Source: Patellaria atrata CBS 101060 (Eukaryota > Ascomycota > Dothideomycetes > Patellariales > Patellariaceae). From it: a stretch of DNA of 64,000 bases. Positions 11,888 through 22,621 of this stretch are shown piece after piece. Within the stretch, counting starts at the first letter, position 1. Each line of letters opens with the position of its first letter. Under the pieces are notes generated by a model. It made no database searches, was not told the origin of the DNA, and was given only the letters and a program-made list of their open reading frames with translations. The position numbers and the translations under genes are program-made. The stretch covers positions 304,517 through 368,516 of the forward strand of contig MU006095.1 in assembly GCA_010093705.1 (NCBI GenBank), read 5' to 3'.

Positions 11888-13519
11888 CTACACTTCGGTC
11901 TTGATGCCGTCGACGCGTTCGGCGTCCCAGTTTTCCCGCCACTCGAGGAGGTCGCGCTGGCCGTAGAGGTCGGCTGCGACTGTGATGATCATGTCGAGGG
12001 TTGCGAGGGTATTTGCGTCCGGGTATGCGTCGGGTTCTTCCGGCGTCGTTCCGGGGAATTGGTTTCTTATTGGCCCTTCGCGTGCGGGAGGGGGGATGTC
12101 TTCGTCTGAGTCTTGCTCCTTTTTCAGCTCGAGGTGCTGGGTAGACATGGCTGCTTCATCTGGGGTGGGCTGAATTGCAATTTCCGCGTCCAGTTGCGCG
12201 TGTATATCCGCCTTCTCATCATCCGGCTCTTCTTTCACCTCCGGGTCTGCGTCCTCATCCTCATCCTCATCCTCGTCTCCATCCCCTTCGCTGCCTCCCA
12301 ACGCCATCGTTCCCTCCCTCAGATCTGAATTCAGTCCACACCTCACCCACACCGCTCTCTTGCCCAACTCGCGCACCACGTGCACCTGCTCGTTCACCAT
12401 GACCCCCGCTTCCGGCAACCTGGCCAGTAGTCCCCAGAGCCATCTACTCAAGCTCGGTGGGAGGTTCTTATCGCGTTTCATGCGGTTTTTGATCAGTGAG
12501 AGGATGCGAAGCGTGGTGTCGACGTCCATAGCAGCCAGTTGTGCCGGGACGGGAGAGACGGTGCGCAGGATGTGCACCCAGGCGGTGTGGGCGGGGTAGT
12601 GGTTTCGCGGCATGGTTATAGGTTGATTTTCAGTGAGGGCGGAGAGGGAGGCTGCGGAGGGGGTACTGTGGAGAGTTTGTCGGAGGCGCGAAAACATGGT
12701 GAAGAGACGGGTGTAGTAGGCTTCTTGGGGGTAGATGCGAGGGGGAACGGCGGGGTCGAAGTTGTAGTCGGAGGCCTCTTCGGGTAAAGAGGGATGGACG
12801 GGTCCAATGGTAACGGTGGGAGCGGCAACGTACGCACCGTCGGAGTAGTAGCCGCGAGCGTCACCGATGCCTGAGTTGTAGAGGTCGTCGTCTATGTCTG
12901 ACGTCGTGGTGGGTGCTGCCTTGAGCACGCTTGGGACGGTAGCGGCTTCATCTCTGGTATGACTAAGTTAGCATTGGTTCCGATATGTGTGAAGAGTGTA
13001 CATGGAGGATGGAGGATAGTGATGATTCGACGAGATTTGATGAGAAGGATAGCTATAGGATAACAACTGTATAGAAGTACTAAGTAAATGCAGTTCACTC
13101 CTCTCGGAAATGGAGACTCACCTCACAGCTCTCAAATATGTCATCGCATCGTCTTCCTCAGCCTCTCTTTCCTCATCGCTCCCAACGTTTTCCAAAACTG
13201 GGATGAAGCCATATTGACCGTAATGTGTATTGAACTGTGCATTGAAGCGGGCGCCATGACGCTTATTTTTCCATTTCGGAGCTTCAGGGAAACCAGGAAT
13301 ATCTGCTTCAAGCGTTGATGCTGCATTGTCGACTCCAGGGTTTTCGTCAACACCAGTTTGAGGTTGTATTGCTTTGGGATGGTCATTTGCAAAGCTCCCA
13401 TAATTATCAGGTCGTTGTAATTTATTATATGGTGCACCGTCCTTCGTGACTGCGAGATTCACACCGAGAGTAGCATCCTCGGGATCTAACTTCCTCTTCT
13501 TGTTCGACAAGGCATCCAT
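11888..13519 (-). CDS. Gemin2/SIP1-like SMN-complex protein (spliceosomal snRNP assembly)
   Basis: Exon 1 is 13519-13122 and exon 2 is 12953-11888; the 168-nt intron starts GTGAGT and rejoins an Arg codon; 487 residues. The N-terminus carries a basic NKKRKL stretch. The conserved Gemin2 core lies in exon 2: the helical segment around RNHYPAHTAWVHIL and the family hallmark LPPSLSRWLWGLLARLPE near residue 310. Near residue 360 is an acidic Asp/Glu run (GDEDEDEDED). The C-terminal block YGQRDLLEWRENW matches the conserved end of the family. Gemin2 binds the Sm protein pentamer and helps load it on snRNA. I chose the Met at 13519; another Met lies two codons upstream (13525). The gene is convergent with KOG1. 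Family call is firm, although fungal members are divergent. Confidence 0.85.
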
Positions 13520-13750
13520 AATCAAGGTTTGTTGTTTTGCGGGGAAAGGAGGAAGTCGAGGTAGGAGATTGAGGTGGTGAATGAATTTCCCAGAGTGACG
13601 TTGTTAGCGTTAGGGTCCATAGGTGGGTGGCTCTATAAATTTATAACTACCTTAACTCCCGCTCACTCACATGTAAACACTTCAAACATTCAGTTTTCAA
13701 AACAAACCACCTCCATAGGATTACGACCATTGACTCGGATCCATTCGTTC

Positions 13751-15185
13751 ATGACATCCTATATTACAAACTTTGTCCGCAGCATAAGCCGCGCAAGCAG
13801 CTACAGTTCCCTTCGAGAAGAGGAAGAAGATGTAGAATCGGAGGCAGATTATATCTATCTCCCCAATGAACTGGTACTCTCAATCATATCCTACATTCCT
13901 AAGAGTCCGGCATCTCAGTCAACTCTCTACAACATCTGTCTCGTAAACCGTCAATGGTACCAAATCGCAATAGCCAGGCTCTATGAGGATCCTTATATCA
14001 CAGGCTCGAACTACGACCTACTTGTCCGAACACTGTGTCCGTCTATCAACGCGCATATACGAAAGTCTCCGTTGACTCGTCTGGTGAAGCGATTAGATCT
14101 GAGCCGTTTAGTACATCATAGCAGCAAGAGCACCACCGCCCGTCTGCTCGGCCGCACGAAACCGAGTCTTGAGGTATTCTGTGCACCTCAAGCTAGCTTT
14201 GCCATCAACTGTCTTGCCGCACTTAGCAAATGCTCAAACTTGAGAATCTTGGATCTTTCACTAATCAGCGAGGCAATCAACATTGCAGACCTCTTCCATG
14301 CACTCTCAAAGCTTCCAGAGATCACAGACCTCAACTTTCCACGCTCCGCAAGCCTTGGCTGTAGTCTAGATCCATCAATGTTACAATGGCCTCCAAAACT
14401 GACGCGCCTCGGATTCTCTGGCGGTATCAAAGATCGATTTCTTAACAAGCTGTCCAACGATCAGCAGACTAAACTTCCAACGACGCTGAAGTCAGTGCGC
14501 ATGGAATATTGTCCCTTCATAGCCCCATCCACTTTTATCCAATTTGTCAGAACTCTACGTTTCCAATTAGAAGAGCTATCAGTCGCCAACATGCCGCGCT
14601 TTTCTAACGGCACCTGCGATTACCTTCTTTATGTCTTGCAGAAGCTAACTCATCTCTCCGTCTCTATGGACTATATCACTAGCCTCATAGTTTCCCCAAT
14701 CACAAGCGGTAAAGAACCCCTGCTTGTGCACCCGCTTGAGATTCTCACCATTAGTTATTCGGGCGGTACACTTGCCGATGATACTTCAAGACTCAATCCC
14801 GGAGACATTAGAAAAAGCGTAGTCAAAGGATATCTGCCTAATCTCCGCACAGTCATTGTCGCTGAGCACCTTGGTTGGGACAGGATGTACTCCGAACAAC
14901 AAGGTTCGGATGAGCTGACTGATTTGGACGAGGTACTCTTCGAAAGGGAGGAGATACGACGCGGGCTTATAAAGGAAGGGGAAAAAATGGGGCAAGAAGA
15001 GAGACTAAAGTGGCGAGTAGAAGAAGAGGCGATGTGGCCTGATGTGTTACCCGTGGGATACCATGAGGTTGACGGGTACGTTTCTCGATTAAATTTGTCT
15101 CCTACCATAAGCTTGTGGATCGCTGGCTGATGTATATTACAGAGACGCTGTGTATGAGCTCACCAGATATGTTCTGACCCCTTAG
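13751..15185 (+). CDS. F-box-like protein with leucine-rich-repeat-like C-terminus
   Basis: Exons 13751-15075 and 15143-15185 with a 67-nt intron (GTACG...TTACAG); the short last exon adds 14 residues, giving 455 in total. After a Ser-rich leader and an acidic patch (REEEEDVE), an F-box-like segment lies at about residues 35-80 (YLPNELVLSIISYI ... LCLVNRQWYQIA pattern). The rest is Leu/Ile-periodic (LRILDLSLIS, ITDLNFPR, LTRLGFSG, LEELSVANMP), consistent with irregular LRRs. Such proteins often recruit substrates to SCF ubiquitin ligases; the substrate is unknown. An in-frame ATG at 13574 exists, but a TATA-like CTATAAATTTATAA lies at about 13632, downstream of it, so I prefer 13751. It starts about 230 bp from the divergent Gemin2 gene, so the two may share a promoter region. 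Confidence 0.72.
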
Positions 15186-15733
15186 AGATGATTGTAATGA
15201 TATCCAGACGTCAATGGGAAAGGTAGGTGCATTGAACACGAATGATGACTTAATGGTATGATGATGGAGCGCGGAAAAGCTAGATGGGTACGGATTTGCT
15301 TAGGTTTGTACAATATGAACGACGACTCGAATTGTACAATAAAAGGAGAACTGAGGCTCCACTTATTGATACTGAATATTAAACCGATCAGTGTCAAAAG
15401 CTGTCTGCCACTCCTTTTATGTGAATTTGCGTTGAGGTACATAAGGGTAGTAGAACTACCTTTGAGAGCAGTGACTATTTCTAGCCGCCCTAAAGTTCCA
15501 CCCCTTAAACTGGAACTACCACTAGGACTGTAATTGTCAATATCAATATCTATTAAAAGTAGAAATTACCCCTATGTTCCGCGCGGTCACGTGAAGCGTT
15601 TTATAGCGCGAATATTACCGACGCGTTGCGACCAACAACATCAACCCGGAACTCCTCTAAACGTTACATTTCTAAACAACACCACCTCACTCATTACTAA
15701 GGGAGCGAATACAAAACATAATCGGGCGACACC
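15186..15733. other. Spacer upstream of the CENP-O gene
   Basis: These 548 bases separate the F-box-like gene from CENP-O on the same strand and should contain the terminator of the former and promoter of the latter. A CACGTG E-box-like site lies in GGTCACGTGAAG near 15585. No gene is recognised. Confidence 0.5.
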
Positions 15734-16704
15734 ATGGACGATACCAACCTCCCCTCAGACCTGGATGCCGAAATCTCTACCCTCCGCTCACAAAGTTCGT
15801 CTCCCCTCAAATAAAAACCCCACCACAACCCCCCTAACTCCCCCCTCCAGTCCAACACCTCAAAACTCGCCGCGCAGTCCTAACAACCGCCCTCCTCTCC
15901 TCCCACCACACTCTCCACAGACTCGAACGCGCTGCATCCAATCCCCGTCTCCGGACCCACAAAACCCCCATTGAGTCCGCCCTCGCACTCACCCGCGCCC
16001 AACGCAAACATAACGAACAAACAACCCACCGCCTCTGCGCGGGCGCAACCGCTTTCGCCGTCCGGGACCCCGACCCCCGCGCCGCGGACGGCGGAAGGGT
16101 GCTCGGCGTGCGGATCGAGGTGCCGGTCCGGGATCAATTATTGCCGGCGTATTATGTGTTGCTGAAGCGAGAGGGCGACGGGGACGGGGTGAGAGTGAGG
16201 ATGCGGGTGTGTAAGCATACGGTGCCGGCGTGTGTGTCGGTGGAGGGGTTGGCGGCGAGGTATCTCCCAGGAGAGGGCAAGAGGCAGGATTTGGGGATGT
16301 TTGTGAAGAGGCTGAGGAGGGAGATTGTGGGGTGGCATTGCAGGATTATGGCTGTGGAGGGGTTGAGGGGGGAGGTTGGTTTGGAAAAGGGAGGGGATGT
16401 GCATACGGATGTTGGGGCGCTTGGGGGATGGGTGGCAGATGGGGATAGGGGGAGGGAAGCTGGGAATGGTGGGAAGGGGGGCATTGTTGATGTTGGGGTT
16501 ACGGATTTGAGTGTCCGCGAGCTGAGGATGGAGTGGGTAGATGGGACAAGGGCAAGGATTAGGATTTCTGCGCACGGGTGTGTGGAGAGAGTTGTTGTTA
16601 GTGTTGGAGAGGGTGGGGATCGGTCTACTGCCGGAGAGCTAAGACGCAGGATAGAGGGTGGGGACGGGAGGATCGAGGGGATTGTTAAGAGGATCTTGGC
16701 GTGA
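15734..16704 (+). CDS. CENP-O/Mcm21-like inner kinetochore protein
   Basis: Exons 15734-15794 and 15851-16704 with a 56-nt intron (GTTCGT...CTCCAG) give 304 residues. The N-terminal 75 residues form a predicted coiled coil with short arginine-rich helices (LDAEISTLRSQI, LKTRRAVL). The rest fits the CENP-O RWD-type domain: LGVRIEVPVRDQLLPAYYVLL, then the hallmark CKHTVPACVSVEGLAARYLP and the helical FVKRLRREIVGW. CENP-O (yeast Mcm21, fission yeast Mal2) belongs to the COMA/CCAN complex at centromeres. The coding sequence is extremely GC-rich in third positions with long GGG runs in its 3' half, unlike the neighbouring F-box-like gene. The middle loop (about 225-255) is Gly-rich and probably disordered. 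Family call rests on motif order. Confidence 0.78.
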
Positions 16705-17179
16705 AGCGTTCAGTTTCGGATGGAGATCATATCTCGCAATATCAGGACTATATCTGATGAATGGTCCAAGCATAAGACCTACTGAACTCTTATACTCCTG
16801 TCATTCTCCGCTCATTCCTCAGATAAGTACTTGTTAGCCAATGTATCTATCACAGCCAATATTATTCGGTCACTTTACGATTACCTTACGGGTGCTCTAC
16901 AAAATCGTCTGAACCCACCGTATATAAGGACGACCAGAGAAAACAAACAACGCATATCTGAATGAACGGTTGTCTTTGATCTTGAAAATCCAACTAGATT
17001 CCGTATTCGAAGCTGTGGGATTAAGTTTATTATACCTACAAGCGTTTAGCAACCGACAAGCACAGTTGTAGAAAGGAAAGAAATTGAAGGATATCATATG
17101 AGGTGAAAACATACTTATTACCGGAAAATCAAATAGGTCCTTATACATAAAATTTTGGTGGAAACGGTAATCATATAAA
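16705..17179. other. Spacer after CENP-O
   Basis: No gene is supportable in these 475 bases; the open frame on the minus strand here has no recognisable features. It ends where the tRNA-like promoter motifs begin. Confidence 0.5.
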
Positions 17180-17363
17180 TCCACGCGGTGGTCAAGTGGT
17201 GTGAGCCTCAGGTTCGCATCAGGTCACCCAGCGTTGTGGTCTCCCCGGCGCCAGTCAGGTTCGACTCCAGGCCTTGCTAAAGGCCAAAATGAGGGGAGGG
17301 GACTTAGAATAGTGACCTGAGATAATACGGAGGTGCGGACTATATAAGATGATTTTTTTTTTT
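17180..17363 (+). mobile_element. tRNA-derived SINE-like element (Pol III A and B boxes)
   Basis: TGGTCAAGTGGT at 17189-17200 fits the tRNA A-box consensus, and GGTTCGACTCC at 17258-17268 is a perfect B box; their spacing of about 70 nt is usual for a tRNA promoter. The downstream body of about 80 nt has no tRNA 3' acceptor end and stops in an 11-T run at 17353-17363, a strong Pol III terminator. I cannot fold it into a clean cloverleaf, so an ordinary tRNA gene is unlikely. A tRNA-head SINE or a decayed tRNA gene both fit. A single copy in this window cannot prove mobility. Confidence 0.45.
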
Positions 17364-17479
17364 AAATTTAATAAATATTTAATACAAAACCACCATTTCT
17401 TCCTGTACATCTCCGTATACAACATCACACTGGTCAATCCTGCCCGCTCCAACCCTCACATACCCCTCTCCCATATCTA

Positions 17480-19496
17480 TCATGATGTCCTGCTTTGCCG
17501 CACGTCTAAGGATAAGCACATTCGGAATGATTTCCGGATCCTCCAGCACCCAAAGCGCACAAACTTCCCTTCGCTATCAAAATCTAATGTTGCAACCCCA
17601 AGCTTATGATCAGGATTATAGTAATCCAGCATAACCCAGTCAAGGGTATCGTAAGCCCTGGTGTAACCCGGATCCGATAGTTGCCTTGACCGTGGTTCCG
17701 TTCTTAACTTCAGCGGCACCATTCTGCCCGGTAACTCCAATGAACCCCTTTGAGCTCACCATTGGGATCTGAGCCGCGGGGAAACAGCGAGACACTGACG
17801 AGTTCGATTCCGCTCTCCTCCGGCTGAAGGTTTGGCAAATGGAATAAAGTGTAGTCGTAGTTGATAGGGCCTTCGTAAGCAGCCTAGGATGCAGAAGGGG
17901 CGCGCCACTGTACCGCCGGGGGAGGGAAGTGTTCACTTGGTACACGAGACCAGAGAAGCTGACGGTGAAGCGTGTGGGACCAGAGACCTGCCAGATAACG
18001 ATTTGGCGACTAGGGAGACTGTATAGGGAGGAATTGGAAGTCGCAGGAGGCCGCGAGGAAGGTCACGAGGCCGGATATCGCCGGAAGTCTGTCTGTCGGA
18101 TAGATGAAAAGGCGATGACTGTAGTTGATCACGGTTTTGATCCAGCAGTAGTGAAAGTTGTGATCTAGAAATGTCGGTGATTTGGATGGGATTTGAAGTG
18201 CTTCGTTTGAAGGAGTAGTGAAATGTCGTAATAGTGGAAGAGTCCGACCAAACTCGATTTCTGGTCTATTGTCACCTGGATACGACGAGCGTCCAACTAA
18301 TTGCCGATGCACAAGTCCATCTTCTAGCTTGGCGTGTTCGTTGCATTTAAACACCAACCGTTCGTAACCACAATGCAGAAGCCTCGTTGAGAGAATGCGT
18401 TCTTGGAGACACCAGCGTCGTTTCGATAGAGGTCCGAAGAGAGTTCCGAAGAGACGGGAGGAATTTTCGGAAAGTGTCACCCTCCAGACACCTTGACCGG
18501 GAGAGAGCATATCTAATGTTAAAGACTCACCTCGTAAATGAGCTACTCCAGGAAAGCAACCACTGTTCTTATCATTACCCGCAGATGTGCAGATAGTGAT
18601 ATAAGCGTGCTTGAAGATATGACTCATTTTGCAAGATTCCCGCTCCCACTCCGAACTGTTATCCGCATCTTGAAGGATACACAGCGCATCGATAAAAAGC
18701 CACCGCTTCTCCAATGCACGTGTGATGATAACCGCATCTCGGTAGGTCTTTGGGAGTGCGGAGACTTGTATCTGAGCTTTTCGGCTAGCAAAGCTTTTAG
18801 TATTTGTAGTCACCTCAGGTGAAAGACCGCAACAGTAGCTCAGATATATATATTCCCTGATAGCACTGCGTGCTCTACAAACCGGATTGTGCCTGACAAC
18901 TCAGCTTCGAACAGATCTAACAATCTCGACGGCAATTTGAGCGGATCTGTGACGCTCTTGACAGTGCAGTTGGTGTGCTGCTGAACGCACTCACTCACGT
19001 ATGGTTTCACTGAGTTCAACACAGTTTCGTCTCCAGTATAGGGGATAATTTTCGGTTAATGAAAAGATTCTGGAGAGGGTTGTCTTTGATCGATGTCAGT
19101 TTGCAAATTGTAGATTCCTCACCGAAGATGAAATTCCTACCTCGCTCTACATATAATGCTATCCTTGTAATTGCTGGTCGTATTTCAACAAAAATCCATT
19201 GATGTGCTAAAGCTCCATCAGCGAGTCTTTGACTGCGTTCAGGTATAATTCTGACAGATGCATCGTCTTATATATATTCAGAATCAATATAATCCACTCC
19301 TGTCCTTCCGGAGAATAAAATCATACAAAGGGCAATATGTAGCGTTATTGCTTAAAGTTCCGTCTGATGAATGAATATATGGTGCTTGGAGGATCTCGAA
19401 AGATATTGACCTGCAGTTATTACAGAAACTCGGGTTCAGTTCCCCTATATTTCTACTATGGATCTCTAACTTGGAAGTTTTCTTGACTGAATTCAT
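17480..19496 (-). pseudogene. Broken HET-domain (heterokaryon incompatibility) protein gene
   Basis: Pieces of one HET protein lie in order on the minus strand in several frames. Near 19430-19310 is the N-terminal CNNC ... CPL motif, with the second Cys of the usual CPLC replaced by Tyr. Near 19240-19080 follow FVEIRPA, IALYVERG and FGEESTICKL. Near 19022-18850 comes the linker VQQHTNC and LPSRLLDL. The HET core itself spans 18860-18010: YLSYC with Cys in place of the Trp of the usual SYCWG, LPKTYRDAV, RWLFIDALCI, GPLSKRRWCLQERILS. C-terminal fragments continue to 17480. The break before YLSYC is a frame change at an AT repeat, and at least two more frame changes follow 18010. HET proteins trigger cell death after fusion of unlike hyphae; this copy cannot make a full-length product. 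Confidence 0.82.
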
Positions 19497-20356
19497 GTTC
19501 TGTTTGATCTGAGAGGAATCGTTTACTGAAGACTAAGATATAGCAATCAAGGGAACTACTATTCGACGAAGCAAAGAAACCTTATACGGTACCTTATATT
19601 CATATATTACGCTATAATGTTGAATTTGAGGAGGGAAGCCTTATTCTCGTCAATACCGGTTGGGGTCAAACGATAGAGCTATCAGTTGTAGAAAGACAGT
19701 CTATAGAGGAGTAGAGCCAGTGAAGAAGGAGAATTAAGAAATAGTCATCAGAATGCGGTAAGATGATTAGATATAACAAAAGTTTCCTATATCTTGTATT
19801 CTGTGTTCTGGTAGATTAGGTTGAGTTAACGATGGGAGGCTGTGGTGAACAGAGGTCTAAAAAGGCTTCCGTCCGGGGGAGGTGGGTCGCCCCAGAACGT
19901 CGAAATCGCCCTATTAACAAGACCTTTGACTGTAGAACTAAGATTTTAAGCGAAATATCTTGACCAATACTGCTCTAAATTTATTGCTTTCAGTGTTATT
20001 ATGCAGCTATTTGTATGCTCTATGTTACTAGGTATAGTATAATAGTATTCCATAATGGTCAGATGACCATAGAGGTATGTTAACTCTACGTGATACTCTA
20101 CCTAATACTCTATAAAACACCCCGTAAACACTTCTACATATAGTACGGGCTATAGCCTTCATATGTCTATAGTTAAGCACGTTATACGGTGAAGGGATGA
20201 TGGGGATTGTCAATACGACCGCGAGAGGCGCTCCTGCGACCTGACATTGTGAAAAGAGAACGCTCGAACTTGCTAGGAATTGGGACGGCGGATCAGAAAA
20301 TAATCTGGACGGGATTTCATTTTTCATTTTGTGTAAGTTATTAGAAGTTAGTTCAT
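19497..20356. other. Spacer without recognisable gene
   Basis: These 860 bases carry only short frames with no domain signal. The region could contain the lost 5' part or promoter of the HET relic and the 3' end of the next gene. Confidence 0.5.
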
Positions 20357-21057
20357 TCATACCACGATCTCGCGTTCTGCCATAAGATCGTATGTAGGAG
20401 TCGTCTCAGTCCACTCTTCGAATCTACCCTCATCCTTCTTTCTTTTAGCGTATGAGCTGCTTTTGGCCTCGATGAATGTCCAATCAGTAACGGAACTGTC
20501 ACCTTCTCAGATGTTAGCTGCAGAAATATTTCAGCTTAATATGGCCCTTACTTAATATTTTATCCCGTGCTAACTGCTGCATTGCGTTCCTTATCCAAGT
20601 AAGACATGTCCATTCTGGATTCTATCAGACATGTGTCAGGTATAGAACTGATGGTGCGGAGACCATGAGATCTTACATCTTGAACTATCGGTACCCTTTC
20701 TAAAGACCTTTCAAAGTTATACTGCGAACTCTTGATCTTGCCGATCAGCACCTTGACCAGAAGCCTTGCATTTTTGGTTTCTAGGAGTGGGTAGTGTTCG
20801 AATTCCCACGTAGACTTCAATGTACCATCGCGTTTCACCAGCTTGTTCGTCGCATGGTACCTATTTGTGCTATCCGGATTTGCGTCTTTGGAAGATGCAA
20901 GTAAAGCCCAGTGATTTCTAGGCGTCAGAAACATAAGTAGACCATTTTACAATGAAGGGCTGTAAAGGTAGCACAATATGAAATGCGGAACTTACTCCCC
21001 TTCTCGTTTGTGATGGTAAAGGGCAACATACAATCGATCCTTATTTCGGGATATCAT
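20357..21057 (-). CDS. Small four-exon gene, conserved fungal protein of unknown function
   Basis: Four exons join cleanly: 21057-20996, 20917-20677, 20621-20552 and 20502-20357, 172 residues. Introns are 78, 55 and 49 nt, each starting GTAAG. The product begins ISRNKDRLYVALYHH, then NHWALL, a WEFEHYPLLETKNARLLVKVLIGKI block, WTCLTWIRNAMQQL, and ends KKKDEGRFEE ... PTYDLMAEREIVV. This order (basic start, HWALL, WxFE, VRVLIAKV-like, WxxxVRxAL, KKxxGRF, PTxDLL) recurs in short ascomycete proteins of unknown function, as I remember the family. No signal peptide or membrane segment is seen. Unlike its neighbours the frame is intact over all exons. The last acceptor is a tandem GAG/AAG site, allowing one extra residue. 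The best-defined part is exon 2; function is not known. Confidence 0.68.
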
Positions 21058-21688
21058 GGCGTGGTGTACAATGAAAACGAGAAGTATCAAACATAAAGTA
21101 GACTTACCTTAGATTATTTAGTCTGGTGCACGGGCCGGGTGATTAATAAAATAGACTAAAAAGAACAAATTTGGTAAGGAAGCGTAATAGAAGGGTTACT
21201 TAGGCACAACTTATGTACCCCTTACATGAAATTCTAACCTGGCTAACAACAACTTAATAGCGCAGTTTACGATATCCAAAGAATTCAGACTACGTTGCGT
21301 CCATAGAAAATACAGGTTTCGCACAACGTAAGATATCGTTGTCGTCAGGTTATCCCGTCGTCGTACCTATGTATCTAGGTCAGCTGTACTGTGCTGTACA
21401 ACAGTATGATCTGCCGGGTTTTGGCTCATGCCATGCTTTGTTTATATCTCTTACATACCGCGGGCTCTATCTTGACTGTACCGATACACTTCTCAGGAGA
21501 GCTGAGATGGAACAACTCTTTTACCCCCTGCAGGACGCTTTACTGATGAGATATAATAGCGCGGATCCTGATAGACATTCTCGTTTCTTAGAATCTCTAT
21601 ATCCAAAGTGATTCGGAATGTAAGTTTCATGATGGAGTCCAACAAAATACTTAATTGCCGCAGACTTGAAGGTCGGCAAATATCAAAG
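21058..21688. other. Spacer with an unexplained open frame
   Basis: A 90-codon plus-strand frame (21339-21611) is present but has no domain, codon or splice support and I do not call it. The right part may contain C-terminal debris of the phosphotransferase relic on the minus strand. Nothing else is seen. Confidence 0.4.
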
Positions 21689-22265
21689 TCAAGCCCTAGT
21701 AATTATACTCGGTCTTGCTTTCGCTATGACAGCCTCAAACAAAGATCGTCTATTCTGGGTACCAGTTAGGTGTATCCTAGCCACAATCCCTGCCCCTCTG
21801 TCTCCGTCAACGAGGATATCTTGCTCAAGTCTCAAACACGTTGTGTACTTTGAATTCTCATACATCGTAATTAATTCATTGATGCCTGGAAACCGGCCAG
21901 GATATCTCTTGCGATCGTTGATAAGGAAGGAATGGAAATCCCGGATAGTATCGAATGGTCCAAATCCACGTACGCCACGAGGGACGCGCATAGAGCCATC
22001 CACACCCACAACATTGCCGTGGGAGGCTTCAAAGTATGCATTTCCTAAATGTAGTCCCTCAGTTGCTCCATAGGTCTTGGATTGGTTAGATCGTCGAGAC
22101 GAATTCTGGTCAATTGGCGAACCAAATAGACGACATGACAATATAGGTGACACCCTTCCTCTCAACTGCACAGTAAACCTCTGGTATCGGTATTGACGTG
22201 TTTGATGCAATGAACTGCGTGGCGTAGGCCTCGGAGAGGTGTTGGAATGTATCGCATATTCGGCC
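21689..22265 (-). pseudogene. Decayed aminoglycoside phosphotransferase (APH)-like kinase gene
   Basis: Minus-strand fragments follow the order of fungal APH/choline-kinase-like proteins. Near 22240-22130 are EAYATQFIASNT, IPIPEVYCAV and TYIVM. Near 22080-22030 is QLRDYI followed by an in-frame TAG and then EMHTLKPP. After another frame change come GFGPFDTIRDFHSFL (about 21975-21930) and DILVDGDRGAGIV (about 21820-21780). The catalytic HGDxxxxN loop expected before ILVDGD is not recognisable. At least one nonsense codon and two frame changes mean no functional kinase. No intron arrangement I tried removes all breaks. Confidence 0.72.
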
Positions 22266-22621
22266 TGTGAGAAATAGGACAGACGACCGTCATGATCGAA
22301 AGCGCTTTAAGATTTTTAATTGCCGCAAGGGTAGTTCTAAGGTTGCGCCGTACCCAAGTATTCTTGCTTGTCAGGAGGCTGATACAATATAGGATTAGGC
22401 ATTGCGTGGGAGTAGCAAGAAACTCTTGAGGTAGATCACAGAATGTAGAATGTACGAGTACGCCGTGACGTTAAGATTCGGCGAAGTATCGGAAAGCCAG
22501 GACACTAGAGCAGCCCGTTTAAACACCGGAAGTCCGAAGCTTCTAAGGTTACCTTATCACCTCCGGCTCAGTATTTAGCAAGAGCATCACATGTAGTATC
22601 TTTCCATCATTATATTGCAAG
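22266..22621. other. Spacer upstream of the dienelactone hydrolase gene
   Basis: About 356 bases with no gene; the right half should be the promoter of the hydrolase gene, including a short TATTTAG stretch near 22571. The left edge may hold unrecognised N-terminal debris of the kinase relic. Confidence 0.4.

Noticed and set aside
13574-13750. Upstream in-frame ATG for the F-box-like gene
   Set aside because: A TATA-like element lies downstream of it and the added 59 residues look like 5' UTR; start at 13751 preferred.
16138-16575. Long minus-strand frames opposite CENP-O
   Set aside because: Mirror of a GC-rich coding frame; low-complexity Pro/His/Leu product without homology signal.
17180-17280. 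Ordinary tRNA gene
   Set aside because: A and B boxes are present but I cannot pair an acceptor stem or a normal anticodon arm.
21339-21611. 90-codon plus-strand frame antisense to possible kinase debris
   Set aside because: No conserved feature; probably open by chance.
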